Origin: Ehretia macrophylla
Taxonomy: Eukaryota > Streptophyta > Magnoliopsida > Boraginales > Ehretiaceae
Direction of reading: 5' to 3'
NCBI GenBank assembly: GCA_037974665.1
Contig: CM075780.1
Location: forward strand, 2,328,501 to 2,392,500
Length of the DNA: 64,000 nt
The notes below the pieces were generated by a model. The model saw only the letters and a list, made by a program, of their open reading frames with translations, was not told the origin of the DNA and made no database searches. The position numbers and the translations under genes were made by a program. The stretch's first letter is position 1. Each line of letters opens with the position of its first letter. Of this stretch, positions 61,899-64,000 are shown in pieces.

Positions 61899-62456
61899 CC
61901 TTTTCAATTTTTTTTGCTCTGGTTAGGGTTGCCAAGATACTTTACCCACCATATTTCTATTATCGAATCCCACGGCACCTTGGGCAAGACAACTTCTCTT
62001 CACGTGGAGGCTGGGCCCGCAAACCGAGGGCGTAGGGCTTGTGACCAGGTCTCCGTCGCTCCGGTGCCCATAACTTTTGATCCGTAAGGAGTTACGCGAC
62101 GCACAGCATACCGTTGGAAAGCTCTCCGAGAGCTCTACGACGGGGGCAAGTAGCTAGCTCGGCGTGCCCTTTTTGGAGCTCAAAATCGAACGTTTTCATC
62201 AGTTTCGGGCTACTTTTCTTCTTTTGCTCTGTTTTTTCGTCCCGGATTGTACGTCGTGAGCTGTTAAAAGGACCACAACCTTACTCGCGGCACATTAGAG
62301 GACCCTACAATGCATCGATATCACGTCTTGCGAGGATGCTGCGTTGTTGAAGCGGATGGGATGTTGTTAAGCCCATTGGGCCTTTTGAATGGGCCATATC
62401 TCTAGGCTGGGACTGTGAACCGTTAACATATAAAGGAATTGTGCCCTCAACATGAC

Positions 62457-62575
62457 GGGTGCGATCATACCAGCACTAATGCACCGGATCCCATCGGAAC
62501 TCCGAAGTTAAGCGTGCTTGGGCGAGAGTAGTACTAGGATGGGTGACCCCCCGGGAAGCCCTCGTGTTGCACCCC
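62457..62575 (+). rRNA. 5S rRNA copy 88
   Basis: Variants A40G (shared with copy 87), T96C (box C) and T103C. Confidence 0.94.
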
Positions 62576-62577
62576 CC

Positions 62578-62592
62578 TTTTCAATTTTTTTT
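62578..62592 (+). terminator. Pol III terminator T-tracts (representative)
   Basis: TTTT lies 3 bases after the gene end and a run of eight T follows (62585-62592). T-runs of four or more on the non-template strand stop RNA polymerase III. The same pair follows nearly every gene. In copies 10 and 56 the T8 run is interrupted, while the first TTTT is kept. Confidence 0.85.
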
Positions 62593-62599
62593 GCTCCGG

Positions 62600-62607
62600 T
62601 TAGGGTT
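62600..62607 (+). promoter_or_regulatory. Telo-box TTAGGGTT (representative)
   Basis: TTAGGGTT (AACCCTAA on the other strand) sits about 25 bp after the gene end and recurs in nearly every spacer. The telo-box is a known motif of plant ribosomal-protein and translation-factor promoters. A role in this position, downstream of a Pol III gene, is inference. Confidence 0.6.
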
Positions 62608-62677
62608 GCCAAGATACTTTACCAACCAAATTTCTATTATCGAATCCCACGGCACCTTGGGCAAGACAACTTCTCTT

Positions 62678-62683
62678 CACGTG
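62678..62683. promoter_or_regulatory. CACGTG (G-box core) in spacer (representative)
   Basis: A CACGTG palindrome lies about 100 bp after the gene end in most units. It is CATGTG in eight of the 640-bp units and a few 677-bp ones. CACGTG is the plant G-box core bound by bHLH/bZIP factors, and it contains a CpG, so the variant fits deamination. No function is shown by the sequence. Confidence 0.4.
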
Positions 62684-62700
62684 GAGGCTGGGCCCGCAAA

Positions 62701-62737
62701 CCGAGGGCGTAGGGCTTGTGACCAGGTCTCCGTCGCT
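62701..62737 (+). repeat. 37-bp spacer block, present/absent between unit classes
   Basis: This block is present in 677-bp units and absent in the 3' spacers of copies 2, 8, 19, 25, 27, 28, 30, 31, 34, 35, 37, 38, 70, 75 and 76. The three bases CGG lie at the block end and just before it in the minus reading, so a short-homology deletion is a simple explanation. Confidence 0.9.
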
Positions 62738-62796
62738 ACGGTGCCCATAACTTTTGATCCGTAAGGAGTTACGAGGCGCACAACATACCGTTGGAA

Positions 62797-62811
62797 AGCT
62801 CTCTGAGAGCT
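62797..62811. repeat. 15-bp palindrome in spacer (representative)
   Basis: AGCTCTC and GAGAGCT flank a single central base, giving a perfect 7-bp inverted repeat. It recurs in most spacers, about 220 bp after the gene. Some copies have one arm changed (for example GAGTGCT or GGAGAGC forms). It is followed by an AGCT-rich stretch of variable composition. Confidence 0.7.
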
Positions 62812-63045
62812 CTACGACGGGGACCGCGAGCTAGCTGCTGTGCCCTTTTTGGAGCTCAAAATCGAATGTTTTCATCAGTTTCGGGGCACTTTTCTTCTTT
62901 TGCTCTGTTTTTCCGTCCCGGATCATACGTCGTGAGCTGTTAAAAGGACGACAACCTTACTCGCGGCACATTAGAGGACCCTACAATGCGTCGATATCAC
63001 GTCTTGCGAGGATGCTACGTTGTTGAAGCGGATGGGTTGTCGTTA

Positions 63046-63071
63046 AGCCCATTGGGCCTTTTGAATGGGCC
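63046..63071 (+). promoter_or_regulatory. Site II-like motif cluster upstream of 5S (representative)
   Basis: AGCCCA (63046-63051) and two TGGGCC (63053-63058, 63066-63071) lie 87 to 62 bp upstream of copy 89. TGGGCC/T is the plant site II element bound by TCP factors in ribosomal-protein and cell-cycle promoters. The cluster recurs before nearly every gene. It also forms local inverted repeats, so a structural role is possible. Confidence 0.55.
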
Positions 63072-63104
63072 ATATCTCTAGGCTGGGACTGTGAACCGTT
63101 AACA

Positions 63105-63132
63105 CATAAAGGAATTGTGCCCTCAACATGAC
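63105..63132 (+). promoter_or_regulatory. 5S upstream promoter elements (representative)
   Basis: Before copy 89 there is a TATA-like CATAAA at -28 to -23, GC at -14/-13 and C at -1. These are the three upstream elements reported as important for plant 5S transcription. They recur across the array. The -1 C is replaced in copies 10, 24, 33, 34, 63 and 84. Confidence 0.75.
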
Positions 63133-63251
63133 GGGTGCGATCATACCAGCACTAATGCACCGGATCTCATCAGAACTCCGAAGTTAAGCGTGCTTGGGCG
63201 AGAATAGTACTAGGATGGGTGACCCCCTGGGAAGCCCTCGTGTTGCACCCC
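63133..63251 (+). rRNA. 5S rRNA copy 89
   Basis: Variants C35T, G72A (intermediate element) and T103C. Confidence 0.93.
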
Positions 63252-63809
63252 ACTTTTCAATTTTTTTTGCTCCGGTTAGGGTTGCCAAGATACTTTACCC
63301 ACCACATTTCTATTATCGAATCCCACAGCACCTTGGGCAAGACAACTTCTCTTCACGTGGAGGCTGGGCCCGCAAACCGAGGGCGTAGGGCTTGTGACCA
63401 GATCTTCGTCGCTCCGGTGCCCATAACTTTTGATCCGTAAGGAGTTTCGCGGCGCACAGCATACCGTTGGAAAGCCCTCCTATAGCTCTATGACGGGGGC
63501 AGGTAGCTAGCTCGCCGTGCCCTTTTCGGAGCTCAAAATCGAACGTTTTCATCAGTTTCGGGCTACTTTTCTTCTTTTGCTTTGTATTTCCGTCCCGGAT
63601 CGTACGTCGTGAGCTGTTAAAAGGACGACAACCTTACTCGCGGCACATTAGAGGACCCTACAATGCGTCGATATCACGTCTTGCGAGGATGCTGCGTTGT
63701 TGAAGCGGATGGGTTGTCGTTAAGCCCATTGGGCCTTTTGAATGGGCCATATCTCTAGGCTGGGACTGTGAACCATTAACACATAAAGGAATTGTGCCCT
63801 CAACATGAC

Positions 63810-63928
63810 GGGTGTGATCATACCAGCACTAATGCACCGAATCCCATAAGAACTCCGAAGTTAAGCGTGCTTGGGCCAGAGTAGTACTAGGATGGGTGAC
63901 CCCCTGGGATGTCCTCGTGTTGCACCCC
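63810..63928 (+). rRNA. 5S rRNA copy 90 (five variants)
   Basis: Variants C6T (CpG), G31A, C39A, G68C and A101T. A101T links it to copies 80, 82 and 83. Confidence 0.91.
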
Positions 63929-64000
63929 CCTTTTCAATTTTTTTTGCTCCGGTTAGGGTTGCCAAGATACTTTACCCACCACATTTCTATTATCGAATCC

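Larger units (their letters stand above)
62457..63132 (+). repeat. Representative 5S unit (gene plus spacer)
   Basis: A complete plus-strand unit that serves as a map for all others. The gene is 62457-62575. The spacer, 62576-63132, holds the terminator T-tracts, telo-box, G-box, the 37-bp indel block, a 15-bp palindrome, site II motifs and the start-site elements listed as separate entries. The other spacers of the window have the same order. I see no second transcription unit in the spacer. Confidence 0.95.
60998..64000 (+). repeat. 5S rDNA tandem array, plus-strand block (copies 86-90)
   Basis: Five units in opposite orientation with pitches of 676-677 bp, running off the right edge. All have the 37-bp spacer block present. 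The last 72 bases (63929-64000) are the start of the 3' spacer of copy 90, with its T-tracts and telo-box. Gene variants here match those of copies 80-85, so this arm probably descends from the same local units. Confidence 0.96.

Noticed and set aside
62600-62607. Interstitial telomere tract
   Set aside because: Only one TTAGGGTT per unit, with no tandem telomeric repeats.
193-63440. Open frames of 60-80 codons overlapping the 5S gene and spacer in most units
   Set aside because: They start with non-ATG codons, run through the 5S gene itself, and persist only because the unit is repeated. They show no codon-level constraint and vary with each indel.
1-64000. A previously undescribed gene system
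   Set aside because: Everything outside the inserted element aligns to the 5S unit. I found no unexplained stretch longer than the 12-bp filler.

Overview
This window is almost wholly a tandem array of plant 5S ribosomal RNA genes. I count 90 gene loci: 85 on the minus strand between 382 and 60748, and 5 on the plus strand from 61104 to the right edge. The gene is 119 nt. It has the angiosperm 5S start and end, which pair as helix I (GGGTGC with GCACCC), and an internal RNA polymerase III promoter. The upstream TATA-like box near -28, GC at -14/-13, C at -1 and downstream T-tracts are also of the flowering-plant type. The window therefore comes from an angiosperm nuclear chromosome. I cannot name the species. 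No protein-coding gene is supported; all long open frames are shadows of the repeated unit.

Layout. Positions 1-381 are partial spacer. From 382 to 44653, 67 units run on the minus strand with a 677-bp pitch, or 640 bp where one 37-bp block is missing. At 44654-48596 a 3.9-kb element with TG...CA ends and a perfect 5-bp target duplication (CTAGT) splits copy 67. It looks like a solo LTR of a Ty3/Gypsy-type retrotransposon. The minus-strand array resumes at 48597 and runs to 60748. At about 60986 the array flips orientation: two divergent genes face away from each other across a 355-bp spacer that holds 106-bp inverted arms and a 12-bp filler. Plus-strand units continue from 61104.

Structure inside the array. 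Variants shared by distant copies show higher-order repeats: a six-unit block of 4,025 bp repeated at the left end, a three-unit block of about 1,957 bp, five-unit periods of about 3.35-3.38 kb, and a 640-bp tandem duplication with no visible difference over about 739 bp. All six CpG sites of the gene carry transitions in some copies, as expected if much of the array is methylated. Only about 6 of 90 genes match the consensus exactly by my reading. Each spacer also carries a telo-box, a cluster of TGGGCC/T (site II) motifs just upstream of the gene, and a 15-bp palindrome.

I see no new gene system here. The points most worth a second look are the orientation switch with mirrored private variants, the nested higher-order repeats, the CpG-decay pattern, the site II/telo-box pair in a Pol III repeat, and the element inserted inside the 5S internal promoter. 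Gene variants are given in gene coordinates (1-119, RNA sense) against the window consensus, which I derived by eye.
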